Assembly (NCBI GenBank): GCA_963575745.1
Contig: CAUYUJ010006513.1
Location: 67,001 to 131,000, forward strand
Source: Prorocentrum cordatum
Taxonomy: Eukaryota; Sar; Dinophyceae; Prorocentrales; Prorocentraceae
Direction: 5' to 3'
Length of the DNA: 64,000 nucleotides
How positions within the stretch are numbered: position 1 is the stretch's first letter; every line of letters begins with the position of its first letter. Positions 44,970 to 54,874 of this stretch are shown piece by piece. The position numbers and the translations under genes are program-made. Below the pieces are notes generated by a model. That model made no database searches. It was not told the origin of the DNA and was given only the letters and a program-made list of their open reading frames with translations.

Positions 44970-45665
44970 GCCACGAAGCCGAGAACTGGAGGCAAATTGC
45001 CCGCAATGCCTAGACGATGAACAGTACTGCGACCAAATCGGTTTCCGCCCGCGCCGCTAGATCGACGACTTGTCCAGTATTCGAAGCACCGTGCTCAAAG
45101 TCATGGAAATACGACCAGCCGCTGTGGATCAGCAGTTGCGCACAAGGAGTGAGACGGGAGTAGATCAAACTGGTGTCCAGCGTCTACCACAATAAAGCGG
45201 GCTCCATCGACAAGGGGTCCTGCTCTGCAGCGCTGGCCTGGGAGCCGCTGTGCGCGATTCCAACCTACACCCATCATGATGCGGCACGGAAGTCTCTCCC
45301 TCGGAGAAGTCGAGTAACACGGGTGCTGAGATGATACGTCTGTTATTTGCGAACTCCGCGGAGGAAGTTGTGCGAATGCTGCACGTACTCATGCAGGAAT
45401 CGCGCAGGCGAGTGTAGTCACCCAGCGCCAACCTACAAAAGCAAGATCGTGACCAGCGGCGCACTGCAGCTGCTGAAAACGCCGAGTAGGGAAACGCGCT
45501 TCGATAGCAACGGCGAGCAGTTGAAGCATGTGACCACACGCGGCCCAAGCCCAAGCTTGCTTTCCGGTGGCCCCTGGGCCCGCGGTGGATCCGTGGAAGA
45601 AGTGCTGCCCCAGAACGCCCTGCGCCAGCGTCGCCGCGTCAGGGCGACGCGAAACTGCCGCAAGC
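44970..45665 (+). pseudogene. LINE-type reverse transcriptase remnant
   Basis: This is the only recognisable protein homology in the window. Around 45,013-45,100 the plus strand reads LDDEQYCDQIGFRPRR, a stop (TAG 45,058-45,060), then IDDLSSIRSTVLKV, which fits the EQYGFRPGRSTDDA block of non-LTR reverse transcriptases. After a frame change at about 45,103 comes YDQPLWISS, then VRRE-stop-IKLVSSVYHNKAGSI (to about 45,215), the region before the core aspartates. Back in the first frame, LLFANSAEEVVRML (45,340-45,381) is the segment that follows the YADD box, but the box itself reads AEM and is destroyed. Another frame change gives TYKSKIVTSGALQLLK (45,431 on). At least one in-frame stop, three frame changes and the lost catalytic residues make it non-functional. 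Family membership is from remembered motif patterns. No downstream endonuclease is recognised. Confidence 0.7.
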
Positions 45666-45812
45666 GTCCCCCCTTCCCCCGACCTTCCCAACGGGACAGG
45701 AGGGGTGGATGGCAGAGAAGCGACCACTACACGCAGTCGAAGGGGCAGAAGGAGAAACTGCATAGACATAACCTTCCGGAGGCTCACGCGGATTACTTGG
45801 ATCTGCGCTGGA

Positions 45813-45905
45813 CCTCCCTCCCTGGCGAGCGGAGCGCGTCAGGGGCGGCGCTGGAGGCGCCGCCAGGGGAGTCCGGCGCCGATCCCAGAAATCCGCGCGG
45901 AGCTC
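45813..45905 (+). repeat. Dispersed GC-rich double-hairpin element, copy 1
   Basis: CCTCCCTGGCGAGCGGAGCGCG, a GGCGGCGC..GGCGCCGCC hairpin, then GATCCCAGAAATCCGCGCGGAGC, each described by motif. The same blocks in the same order occur at 59,437-59,525. It lies immediately downstream of the reverse transcriptase remnant. Confidence 0.75.
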
Positions 45906-46148
45906 CGTATGCTTGCTGCTTGTTCTTTTTTTTGTAAGGGGAGCCCCGGGGAAGATATCGGCGATCGGAGCCCCTGGTCATACGCAGTGCTGTCCCTGGG
46001 GCTATCCGCTCGGGAGCGCACTAACCTGGCTCAGCACAAACCCGTGTCGGCCAGAGCCCCATCGCCCGGCCGTCCGCTAAGTAGCTCCAGAACCCGGGCC
46101 AGCGGCTGGCGGAAAGGGGGGTTCGGCCCCACGTGGCTCCCCCAACCC

Positions 46149-46176
46149 GGGTCAGCCAAAAGGGATTGGCTGACCC
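46149..46176. repeat. Perfect 11-bp hairpin
   Basis: GGGTCAGCCAA and its complement flank a 6-base loop. No T-run follows, so a terminator call is not supported. Confidence 0.85.
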
Positions 46177-46399
46177 CCGTTAGCGATGACCCGCGTCACG
46201 TGAGCCCCGATCCTTGGGCGACGGGATACCGTCGGGGCGTTGACCTAAAGAACGATAGATAAGGAACGAGGCCCCCTCTGCCCACAAGCTACACTTCGGC
46301 TTCCAGCGGGAAACCTCTGGAAAACCGAAGGCAAACTGCAGAACAGTCAAGGAACACCGAGCCCCTCCCCAACGGAAAGGGTTCCTTCTGCAGCGCCCC

Positions 46400-46765
46400 G
46401 ATTGTGTACCTGTGCACCTCCACTGCCCCGGGGCCTCGCCCATCCTGGGCCAGGGAGCGGCGTGTGTGCGCCTCCCTGGCTCGGCCGGGGAGGCATCTAT
46501 ACGCCGCTCCTGGGCCCAGGAGGGGCCAGGCCGCGAGCCGTGGCTGCGTATAGAGGTCTCGCTGCCCTGCGATCCGCCTCCTTTTGGTGCCGCCGCCAGC
46601 CCCCGTCGCTCCCCTGGAGGAAAGAGAACTCTGCACATGCACCGCTTCTGGCCAGGCCCACCCTGAACCCAGGATCGGTGCACACGCCCTCCTGCCGTGG
46701 CCGGGAGGGCATCTGCACCGATCCTGGGCCCAGGATGGGCATATGCCGAGATCCGGTGCCTGTGC
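46400..46765. repeat. Duplicated hairpin unit, about 214-bp period
   Basis: Two related hairpins. One has arms GAGCGGCGT (46,455-46,463) and ACGCCGCTC (46,501-46,509). The other has perfect 15-base arms at 46,668-46,682 and 46,714-46,728 (CCCAGGATCGGTGCA). Both loops contain GGGAGGCATCT or GGGAGGGCATCT and both are followed by CCTGGGCCCAGGA. Covering open frames on both strands reflect this duplication. No protein is recognised. Confidence 0.7.
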
Positions 46766-46769
46766 ACAT

Positions 46770-47455
46770 CGCTCTCTTCGCCCGATCCCCACGGGGCCTC
46801 TGCAGCCTCCCGGCGTGAGCTCCCCGGCGCACGGCCACTTGCCCTGCGCCAGGCCCCGCGGCAGGGCGGCCCGCACCAGCGGGCGGAGGTGGTGCCGGCT
46901 GTGCACCTCGGGTCTCCGCGCGCCCGGCCCTCGCCCGCCCTCGCGCGCTCCGCCTCTTTTCCCCGCTGCTGCTCCTATACGGTTCTCAGGGATCGAGAGG
47001 GCTCCGCAAGGGACGGGGACGAGGACCGACAACAGCTCCCCAGGGTCTGGAAGCCAGTGGCACTGCCATCGTGGATACGCCATGGATATCACGCCCCCAT
47101 CATTAGGCAAGGATCCTTCAGTAGGTAAGGATCCTTCAGGGCACATTCCTGAACGAACGCCCCCACCGTATTACGCCTTGTTCCGCGGCCTCTGGGTGTG
47201 CGGGGGGGGGGGGCATGGTGCGTAAACGAACAGCGCGAAGTTTCCACGGGGGCGTGCCGGCGCGTCGCGTCCGTGGGTGAACGTTATCAATACAAAGCGA
47301 GCTTCACCAAGATCATGCCCGAAGGGGGTTGGGGTATAGAATCGGCAAGGCCACCTAGCCTTACATCATGATGGGAGAGATGGCGACCTTCTCGTCGTCT
47401 TTCATGTCCCCCTCGTCTCCCTCGACCTTGTCACCGTGCTCATCCCCCGCCCCCG
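46770..47455. other. Low-repeat segment
   Basis: GC-rich to about 47,000. AAGGATCCTTCAG occurs twice at about 47,109 and 47,127. A G-run lies at about 47,202-47,211. No gene supported. Confidence 0.45.
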
Positions 47456-47457
47456 CC

Positions 47458-47775
47458 CTCCTCTCCCACATCCGCCTCCTCCTCCTCATCATCATCAGAA
47501 CCTCATCATTATCATCTGCATCCGCATCATCATCAACAACAACATCAGCATCGTCATCAGCAGCATCGTCAGCATCATCGTCCTCATCCGCATTATCATG
47601 ATCAGAATCATCACCAGCATCGGCATCGGCGTCATCATCAGCAACAGCTCATCAGTTCCAGCATCACCATCATCAGCATCGACATCAGCATCAACATCAT
47701 CATCAGCATCGCCATCATCACCATCACCCGGATCATCAGCAGCAGCATCCTCATTAGTAGCATCATCATGTTCTT
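47458..47775. repeat. CAT/CCT trinucleotide array
   Basis: CATCAT with CAG, CGT and CCT variants. It abuts the left outer arm of the nested palindrome. A CATCCTCATC tract abuts the right outer arm at 52,120-52,150. Confidence 0.9.
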
Positions 47776-47904
47776 CATGAGCACACACATATATAAATAT
47801 ATACACACACAGGCCATGGGACTCCCGTGGGCCACTCTCTTGGCTCATTTTGATGGCATCTACTTCGCGTTCATCCTCTTCCTTCTTTCTTCGTCCTTCT
47901 GTAA

Positions 47905-48385
47905 AGGATTGCGAATTGATTTTCTTTTGTGGCGGACTCCAAATTGATTCCTTCTGTGGCGGATTACATATGGACTCCTCTGTGCCAGATTACAATCGAT
48001 TCCTTTTGTGGCGGATTACAAACTGATTCCTTTTGTGAAGGATTACAATTTGATTCCCTTTTGTGGCGGGTTACGTAGTGATTCATTGTGTGGCGGGTTA
48101 CCAGTTGATTCCTTTTCAGCGGATTACAAATTGACCCCCTTTGTTGCGGATTACAAAAAGGAATCCTTTTGTGGGGGATTATAAACTGATTTCTTGTGTG
48201 GCGAATTACAAAGGCGATCCTTTTGTGGCGGATTACAAATTGATTCCTTATGTGGCGGATTACACAGGAATCCTTTTGTGGCGAATTACAAAGGGAATCA
48301 TTGTGTGGCGGATTACACATTGATTTCTTTTGTGGCGGGTTACAAAGGAAACCCTTTTGTGGCGAATTACAAAAATGGGATCCTT
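47905..48385 (-). repeat. 27-bp satellite, left arm
   Basis: Units of TTTTGTGGCGGATTACAAATTGATTCC (described by its words GTGGCGGATTACA and TTGATTCC), here in the orientation opposite to the right arm. About 17 units, diverged. Because 27 is a multiple of three, the array stays open in several frames. Confidence 0.92.
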
Positions 48386-48388
48386 TTG

Positions 48389-48522
48389 GTGGGGATCTTT
48401 AGCGGCCTGGACGCGCGAGGGGTCCCCAAATTTTTTTTGTTTGTTTTTTTTTGTTTTTTTGTTTTGTTTTTGTTTTTGATTTTTTTTGTTTTTTTTGTTT
48501 TTGTTTTTGTTTATTTATATGT

Positions 48523-48564
<42 letters not shown>

Positions 48565-48909
48565 ATATATATAACTTTAAAATGTTTAAATGGGAAAACC
48601 AGGTTTCGCTTGAGACTGTCTCAGAATTTTATAAATCCATGGAGCTTGGCTGATGTAAAATTCAAACGTAGTCTCAAGCGAAGCCTGCTTATTCATTGTT
48701 TTTTTACATTGGTTTCACACAGAAAACGCAGTTTCGCTTCAGACTCCTTCTGAATTCTACATCAGCCGAACACACTGGATTTATACAATCCTGAGACAGT
48801 CTCAAGCGAAACCTTGTTTTCCGATTTTAAAATTTGAAAATGGTTTAAACATAGAAATTTTAACAGTATTGGGAACCCCTCGCGCGTCCAGGCCGCTAAA
48901 GATCCCCAC
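48389..48909. repeat. Palindrome core with two inverted arm pairs
   Basis: The perfect 35-bp pair starts on the left with GTGGGGATCTTTAGCGGCCT. Between it and the centre lie a T-rich stretch (48,431-48,515) and a TA run (48,520-48,570) on the left only. The inner pair has arms of about 88 bp, including 23 identical bases that contain TTTCGCTTGAGACTGTCTCA. The loop is about 50 bases (48,683-48,732). Confidence 0.92.
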
Positions 48910-48924
48910 AAAAGGATTCCTTTT

Positions 48925-49736
48925 TTTTTTCTCCCGTAAATCGCCACAAAAGGATTTCCTTTGTAACCCGCCACAAAAGGAATCAATTTGTAATCCGCCA
49001 CAACAGGATTCCTTTTGTAATTCGCCACAATCCGCCACATAAGGAATGAATTTGCAATCCGCCACAAAAGGATAACCTTTGTAATTCGCCACAAAAGAAA
49101 TCAGTTTATAATCCCCCACAAAAGGAATCCTTTTGTAATCCGCCACAAAAGGGGTCAATGTGTAATCCGCCACAAAAGGAATCAATTGGTAACCCGCCAC
49201 ACAATGAATCACTATGTAACCCGCCACATAAGGAATCAATGTGTAATCTTTCACAAAAGGAATCAATTTGTAATCCGCCACAAAAAGAACCGATTGTAAT
49301 CTGACACAAAGGAGTCCATCTGTAACTCGCCACAAAAGGAATCAATTTGGAGTCCGCCACAAAAGGATCACCTTTGTAATTCGCCACAAAAGAAAACAGT
49401 TTATAATCCCCCACAAAAGGATTCCTTGTGTAATCCGCCACAAAATGGGTCAATTTGTAATCCGCCACAAAAGGAATCAATTGGTAACCCGCCACACAAT
49501 GAATCACTATGTAACCCGCCACGTAAGGAATCAATGTGTAATCCTTCACAAAAGGAATCAGTTTGTAATCCGCCACAAAAGGAACCGATTGTAATCCGGC
49601 ACAAAGGAGTCCATCTGTAACCCGCCACAAAAGGAATCAAGTTGTAATCCGTCACCTAAGGAATGAACTTGTAATCCGCCACAAAAGGTTTCACGTTGTA
49701 ACCCGCCACAAAAGGAAACATGTTGGCATCCGCCAC
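48925..49736 (+). repeat. 27-bp satellite, right arm
   Basis: About 30 units with GTAATCCGCCACAAAAGGAATC. A block of about eleven units is itself duplicated with a period near 295 bp (CACTATGTAACCCGCCAC at about 49,210 and 49,505). Frames read nine-residue repeats such as CGGLQIDSF and are not genes. Confidence 0.92.
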
Positions 49737-49737
49737 A

Positions 49738-50974
49738 AGAGAGAGAGAGAGAGAGAGGGATAGAGAGAAGGAGAGAGAAGCATTAAGGAGAGGGAGATGG
49801 AGAAGGAGAGGGAAGCATGAAACCTTCAAAGTGCCGAAAGCCCGCCATACCCATCCAGTCTGGAGCTCCTCGGGCGCCAGGCTGGATGGGCATGGCTAGC
49901 TTTCGGTCTTCAAAGGGTTTAAAGGCAGTTCTTTGTCCAACTCCGTTTCGCTCTTCCGTTCTCTCCCAATCCTGCTTTCCTTCCTCCTCCTCCTCCTCCT
50001 CCCGTGGACTCATTTGACGGAGATGCTTTCTGACGTTTCTACTGCAATCAAATGGACATGCGGACAGGTTAAACTCGTGAGTTATTTTTCAGGTGCGACG
50101 GCTATTAAGAACACGCGCGTGCAAGTTGTGAACGAGCAGCGATGCCTACATCGCAGATCCCCCCGTCTCCTCCTCCTCCTCATCATCATCCCCTCATCTT
50201 CCTCCTCCCCCCCCATCCCTCCTCCTCCTCCTCCTCATCCCCGTTGCCGTCGCCGACGTCGTCCTCCTCCTCGCCCGCCCCCCCCTTCTCCAACTCCTCG
50301 TCGTTCGTCTCTTGTTCCTCGGCCCCACCTCCGCATTTTACCCCGCCCTCGCCTCCTCCCTCCTCTCTCCTCCTTCACCCCGCTGTCCCCCTTCCCCGCC
50401 GCCACCCCAGCTCCCTCCTCCCCCTGTCCTCTTCTGGCATCGCTGATCCCTCCTCGCCTCCTCCCTTCTCCCCCACCCCCGATCCACATGGCCCTCCCTC
50501 ATAATCATGGTTCCTATCCCCCCTCCGCTTGCATCCTGCCACCTCCCTCCCGCATCCCCCTCCTCCCCCATCCGATCCCTTCGCGTTGGTTTTACCATAT
50601 ATATATATATATATATATATTCACATGTTATATAACATGCACGCGGAATTGCACGCACGCGCGCACTTCTTGCAAGTTCAGGCATCCCCACGCACGCACG
50701 TACACAGATGCATGTGCACGCAAGGGAGGAAAGAGGGTGAGAGGGAGGGGAGGAGGGGAAGGATGGGGGATGAAAAAGATGCGCGTGAAGGGCGTTTGTG
50801 AGGGAAGAATGGGCGGGCGGCGGGAGGGGTATGATGCCCTCCCCCCACCATGCTTCTCCTTCTCTACATTGACCCCCCGCCCCCCCTCAACTCCCCCCCA
50901 TTCTCCCGCGCCCTCGCCCTCCGTGCCGCCACCGCCCTCAAATATTGAGGGAAGGGGGGAGGAACGGTGAGAGG

Positions 50975-51022
<48 letters not shown>

Positions 51023-51294
51023 GGTAGTGGCTGCGTTGCAGAGGGAGGGAGGCGGGGAGGGGGGATGACAGCCGCTCAAACCATCCTCGCCGCCTGCCCC
51101 TCTCCCTCTCCAACCACCGCCACCCTCGATGTATGGAGTCATGAACAGTTAGTGGAAGGATGCGAGGCACGTGGGGGAAGTCGCGGTGGTGCTGCAGGGA
51201 ACCAATGAGGGTGGTATGGAAGGGCGAAGGAGAGAAAGCGAGACAGAGAGAGAGAGGGGGGAGAGAGAGAGAGAGAGAGGGGAGAGAGAGAGAG

Positions 51295-51337
<43 letters not shown>

Positions 51338-51850
51338 GGAGAGAGATAACGAGAGAGCTGCAGGTAGTCGTGTTAATGGGGGCATGGTCCTCTCATGTCC
51401 CCCCTCCCCCTCCCTCGCGGATGCCATCCCAATTCCCTCCATCCGCCTTTTCTCCCCCCCCCCTTCGCACCGCGGCCCTTCCCCCATTCCTCTCTCCCTC
51501 CTAGTCGCTATCCCTCCCTTCTTTGAGGCGTGCGAGAGCGCGAGAGACGGCGAGAGGGATGGGGCAGGGGACAGGGAACGATAGGGGGGAGCGGATGGGG
51601 ACATTGAGATGTGGTCGCGGTGGGGGGCGGCCGATCTGGACGAATGGAGGTGAGGGGGACTTGGGATGGGGGAGGAAAGGGCGAGGTGTTGGTGGCGGGA
51701 GAACAGCAATTCCTTCCCTCCTTGCTCACACCACCACCGGCCCCTCCCTCATGGTCGTTCGCGGTGGAGGGATGTCGGGATGGAAGGGGGGAAGGGAACG
51801 CCGAAATATGGGAAATGGAAATAGGAGAGGAGGTGGCGGCGGTGGTGGTG
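49738..51850. other. Segment interrupting the right arm of element III
   Basis: Bounded by GA repeats and satellite remnants. It contains a hairpin element (49,820-49,920), C/T-rich sequence (50,150-50,580), a TA run (50,597-50,622), GA arrays (50,978-51,019; 51,240-51,345) and G-rich sequence. It has no domain-bearing frame. Confidence 0.6.
49820..49920. repeat. MITE-like imperfect inverted repeat, about 100 bp
   Basis: The left half (AAACCTTCAAAGTGCCGAAA, GCCATACCCATCCAG) is the imperfect reverse complement of the right half (CTGGATGGGCATGGC, TTTCGGTCTTCAAAGGGTTT). Loop about 12 bases. No clear target duplication. One copy in this window. Confidence 0.75.
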
Positions 51851-51939
51851 GCGGATCTGCCACAAAAGGAATCCATGTGTAAATCCGCCACGAAAAGAAT
51901 CAAATTGTAAATCCGTCACAGAATGAATCAGTTTGTAAA

Positions 51940-51944
51940 TCCGC

Positions 51945-51988
<44 letters not shown>

Positions 51989-52065
51989 AATAGAGAAAGA
52001 GAGAGGGGGGGAGAGAGAGTGAGAGAGAGGGAGAGAGAAGAGGAAGAGAGAGAGAGAGAGTCGTC
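51940..52065. repeat. GA dinucleotide array
   Basis: GAGAGA with GGGG and AAAG interruptions, between the satellite remnant and the outer right arm of element III. Confidence 0.9.
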
Positions 52066-52114
52066 ATTAGAAATGGCCAAGAGAGTGGCCCACGGGAGTC
52101 CCACGGCACACACA

Positions 52115-52800
52115 TGCATCACCATCCTCATCATCCTCATCATCCTCAATCACGATAATCCTGCGCATCACCGTCATCGCCCTGCTCCCCCGTGTCCTCC
52201 TCGTCCTTGTCGGCCCGATCGTCATCATCGTACTCATCATCATCTACACCCTACACCTTCCTTCTCAACCTCTTCTTCCTTCTCGCGTTCGTCATCCTAC
52301 GCTCGCGTTCGACTAGGGCGAGACAGGAGGCGAAAAGGAACTCCCAAGCCTAAGCGGAGCAGAGCAAGCAGAATCTCATCCCCCTCTCTCACTCCCTCGC
52401 CCCCTCCCACGTCGCTGCCCCCCTCCCCTGCCAACCTCAAAAGTAGTCGAAACGTTCCTCTTCCCACTGCTGCTGCTCCTTTTGTCTTCCTCCTCGTCCT
52501 GCTCATCCCCATTCTCCTCGGCCTCCTCCTTCTCCTCCCCCCTCCTCCCTCCGCCTCGTCCACTCCCATCCCCTCTCCTCTCCCTGATCCCTCCCCCACC
52601 CTCCCAAAACTCTCCCTCTCCCTATCCTTCTCCCTCCCCGTCTCATCCTCCCCCTCCTCCTGCCTCCACCCACCCCTCCTTCCTCCTCCCCCTTTTCAGA
52701 CACCGTCTGTGATCCAGTTCCTGCTCCTGGTCGCCCCTCCTCCCTCCATCCCTCCATTATCCGCGATCCCTCTCCGCTGCAGTCGTCCTGTGGCGCGCCC
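52115..52800. other. C/T-rich segment
   Basis: Begins with CATCCTCAT repeats and continues as pyrimidine-rich low-complexity sequence with Ser- and Pro-rich frames. A CT dinucleotide tract follows at 52,803-52,842. No gene supported. Confidence 0.6.
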
Positions 52801-52854
52801 TCCTCTCTCTCTCTTTCTTTCTCTCTCTCTCTCTCTCTCTCTTTTCCTCCGCCC

Positions 52855-52997
52855 CTCCTCCTCCTCCTCCTCCTCCTCCTCCTCCTCCTCCTCCTCCTCC
52901 TCCCCTCCTCCTCCTCCTCCTCCCCTCCTCCTCCTCCTCCTCCTCCCCTCCTCCTCCTCCTCCTCCTCCTCCTCCTCCTCCTCCTCCTCCTCCTCCC
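52855..52997. repeat. TCC trinucleotide array
   Basis: TCC repeats with CCCC interruptions. Confidence 0.95.
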
Positions 52998-53109
52998 CAG
53001 CGAGCGCGCGAGCGCGCTTCCCCTCCGTCCTGCCGCCCTCCCACGCTCCTCCCCGCCGGCCTCCTGCGGCAGGAGGTGGCGGGGCAGGCTGCTGCCCTAA
53101 ACGCGTGCG

Positions 53110-53445
53110 AAGCATATATATATATATATATATATATACACGTGTGTGTATAGTGCAACGCGTGTCGCGCGCTGCGCGCGCGAAACGCACAATACAGATT
53201 TAGGTAGATATATAGATAGCTGTAGATAGCGAGTTAGATCTATAAATATACAGGTATGTTGGCAGGTGTGTATATATAGGCAGATGGACAGATATATAGA
53301 TATATAAATAGACCGCTATATCTACTTATAGATATACATTTCGATAGATAGATAGATAGATAGATAGATACATACATACATATATATAGATATATATATA
53401 TATAGATAGATAGATAGATATATAAATGGTTGTCCTAAACAGACA
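53110..53445. repeat. TA run and GATA tetranucleotide arrays
   Basis: TA run at 53,113-53,140, a GCGCGCTGCGCGCGC palindrome at about 53,166-53,180, then GATAGATA and GATATATA units (53,200-53,430). Confidence 0.9.
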
Positions 53446-53774
53446 AGAAGATATATAGGTCGGTAGAAAGATAGGCAGATGTGCTCGACAATCGGAAATT
53501 TGAAGAAAGAAATAAAAAGAACCCAGAGCCATCGCAAATCGCTGGCCTCACCCTTCCGCCCACCCAACCTCCTTTTCACCCGTCGGGTGGTCCTATTGGT
53601 GTGTGTATATATATACACACTAGAACAACGCGCGCGCTTGGCGCGATGATGCTCTAGCCAAGGCAAAACCAGCGTCACATCAATCTGGGTACGCACGCTA
53701 TCCCACCACGATCTCCACGTGGGAGCACCTGCGCTATCGAGGGGGCATACACATCTGAAAAACGCCGCCCCGCC

Positions 53775-54060
53775 TATTCCGGCACATCCTTCACGCGGAT
53801 CATGCCCTCAGGGAGCTCCACCTATGGCCCCCCACACGGGGGCCGTGCCCCACAGGGAGCTTCACCTACGGCCCCATTGCATATAGCGTCGCCCCACTCA
53901 CATCGGCACACCTCTCACACGAATCCACCTGCGGCCTCATTGGGCGGGTTCGCACGACGGCACCTGGATTATTCGGCAACCCCTTCACGCGAATCGTGTC
54001 CTGCACGGACTTCAGCGCGCCAGTGCACGCTTACTCGGCAGCATCCCGCTATCAGCTCAG
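53775..54060. repeat. Diverged relative of the 88-bp satellite
   Basis: Three weakly conserved units with CAGGGAGCTCCACCTA, TCGGCACACCTCTCACACG and CCCCTTCACGCGAATCG resemble the 35,085-35,850 family in order and spacing. Confidence 0.55.
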
Positions 54061-54189
54061 TCCCGCGGCGCGCAATATATTAAGAGAGGGCCGCGCCCTG
54101 CGCTACACGTGACTGCATAAGGATGGATCCGTCGCCAGGCCAAGTGTTTGCTCATCTATGGTGTTCGGCCCATACTGCCACCATGCCTG

Positions 54190-54735
54190 AGTTTTGGGCC
54201 AGAGGCTTCTTGGATACATGTAATGAAGGGTCTCTTGGCATGCTTCTCGGGCGCCTCGTGGAGTGAGTTCTGAAGCTTCTCGGGGCCTCTTGGGGACCGT
54301 TTGGGGGCCTCTTTGGGGGCCCTTGGGCGCTTCTTGTGGGCCTGGTGGCGGTCCCTGGGGTCCCATTGGGGCGGAGGGCTCGGAATGTGAGTTCGGGTTC
54401 CCCATCTTGGGTCTCGCTTGGGGCCACCTTGGTTCGTCAGCACCTCTTGGGCCGTCTTGGGACTCTCTGGGGTCGTCTTGGGGGCTACTTGGACCGTCTT
54501 GGGGCGAATCTTAGGGTCTCTGGGGCCGTCGTGGACGCCGTGAACATTCAACAAACGAATATGCTAAAGACTACGTTTTCCGAAAGGGGATTCGGCAATG
54601 TTGGCCATCTGGGGGCGCTCTTGGGGAGCACCTGAAAGGCTCCTCAGAGCGTCTTGGGGGCCTCGTGGACCGTCTGGGGGCCATCTCGGGCGTCTGGGGC
54701 CCTTTCGCTCCGCTCTCGTCGCTTACCCGTGACCC
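54190..54735. repeat. Decamer array IV (TCTTGGGGCC sense)
   Basis: Decamer units with an AT-richer interruption at about 54,540-54,605. The module shared with arrays I and III occurs in reverse orientation at about 54,363-54,418. Confidence 0.88.
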
Positions 54736-54874
54736 CGGAAGAGTTCTCGAGCGGCTCGAAGGCCGGGGGGGAGGCCCAGGAGGCGCCCGAGGGGAGAGGG
54801 GTGCTCGAAGGCGGGGGCGGGGGGGAAGTCTGGGTGTGCCGACCTGGGGCCTGGGCCCCCAGTATGCCTCTAGG

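Larger units (their letters stand above)
47816..52112. mobile_element. Nested palindromic element III (foldback-like), split right arm
   Basis: From outside in: an outer arm with 28 identical bases (47,818-47,845 against 52,076-52,103, starting GCCAAGAGAGTGGCCCACGG on the right); arms of a 27-bp satellite (47,905-48,385 inverted against 48,925-49,736 and a remnant at 51,851-51,945); a perfect 35-bp arm (48,389-48,423 against 48,875-48,909); and a central inverted repeat (48,595-48,682 against 48,733-48,820). The right arm is separated from its outer end by about 2.1 kb (49,738-51,850). There is no transposase. The mobile-element call is inferred from architecture. Confidence 0.6.

Noticed and set aside
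46149-46176. Rho-independent terminator
   Set aside because: An 11-bp stem with a 6-base loop but no T-run. The context is eukaryotic and not operonic.
49106-49630. Nine-residue repeat protein with CGGLQIDSF
   Set aside because: The 27-bp satellite is a multiple of three and therefore stays open. The opposite arm encodes a mirror version.
48925-49736. CRISPR-like array
   Set aside because: The 27-bp units are contiguous, with no spacers, and there are no cas genes. The same holds for the 64-bp and 88-bp satellites.
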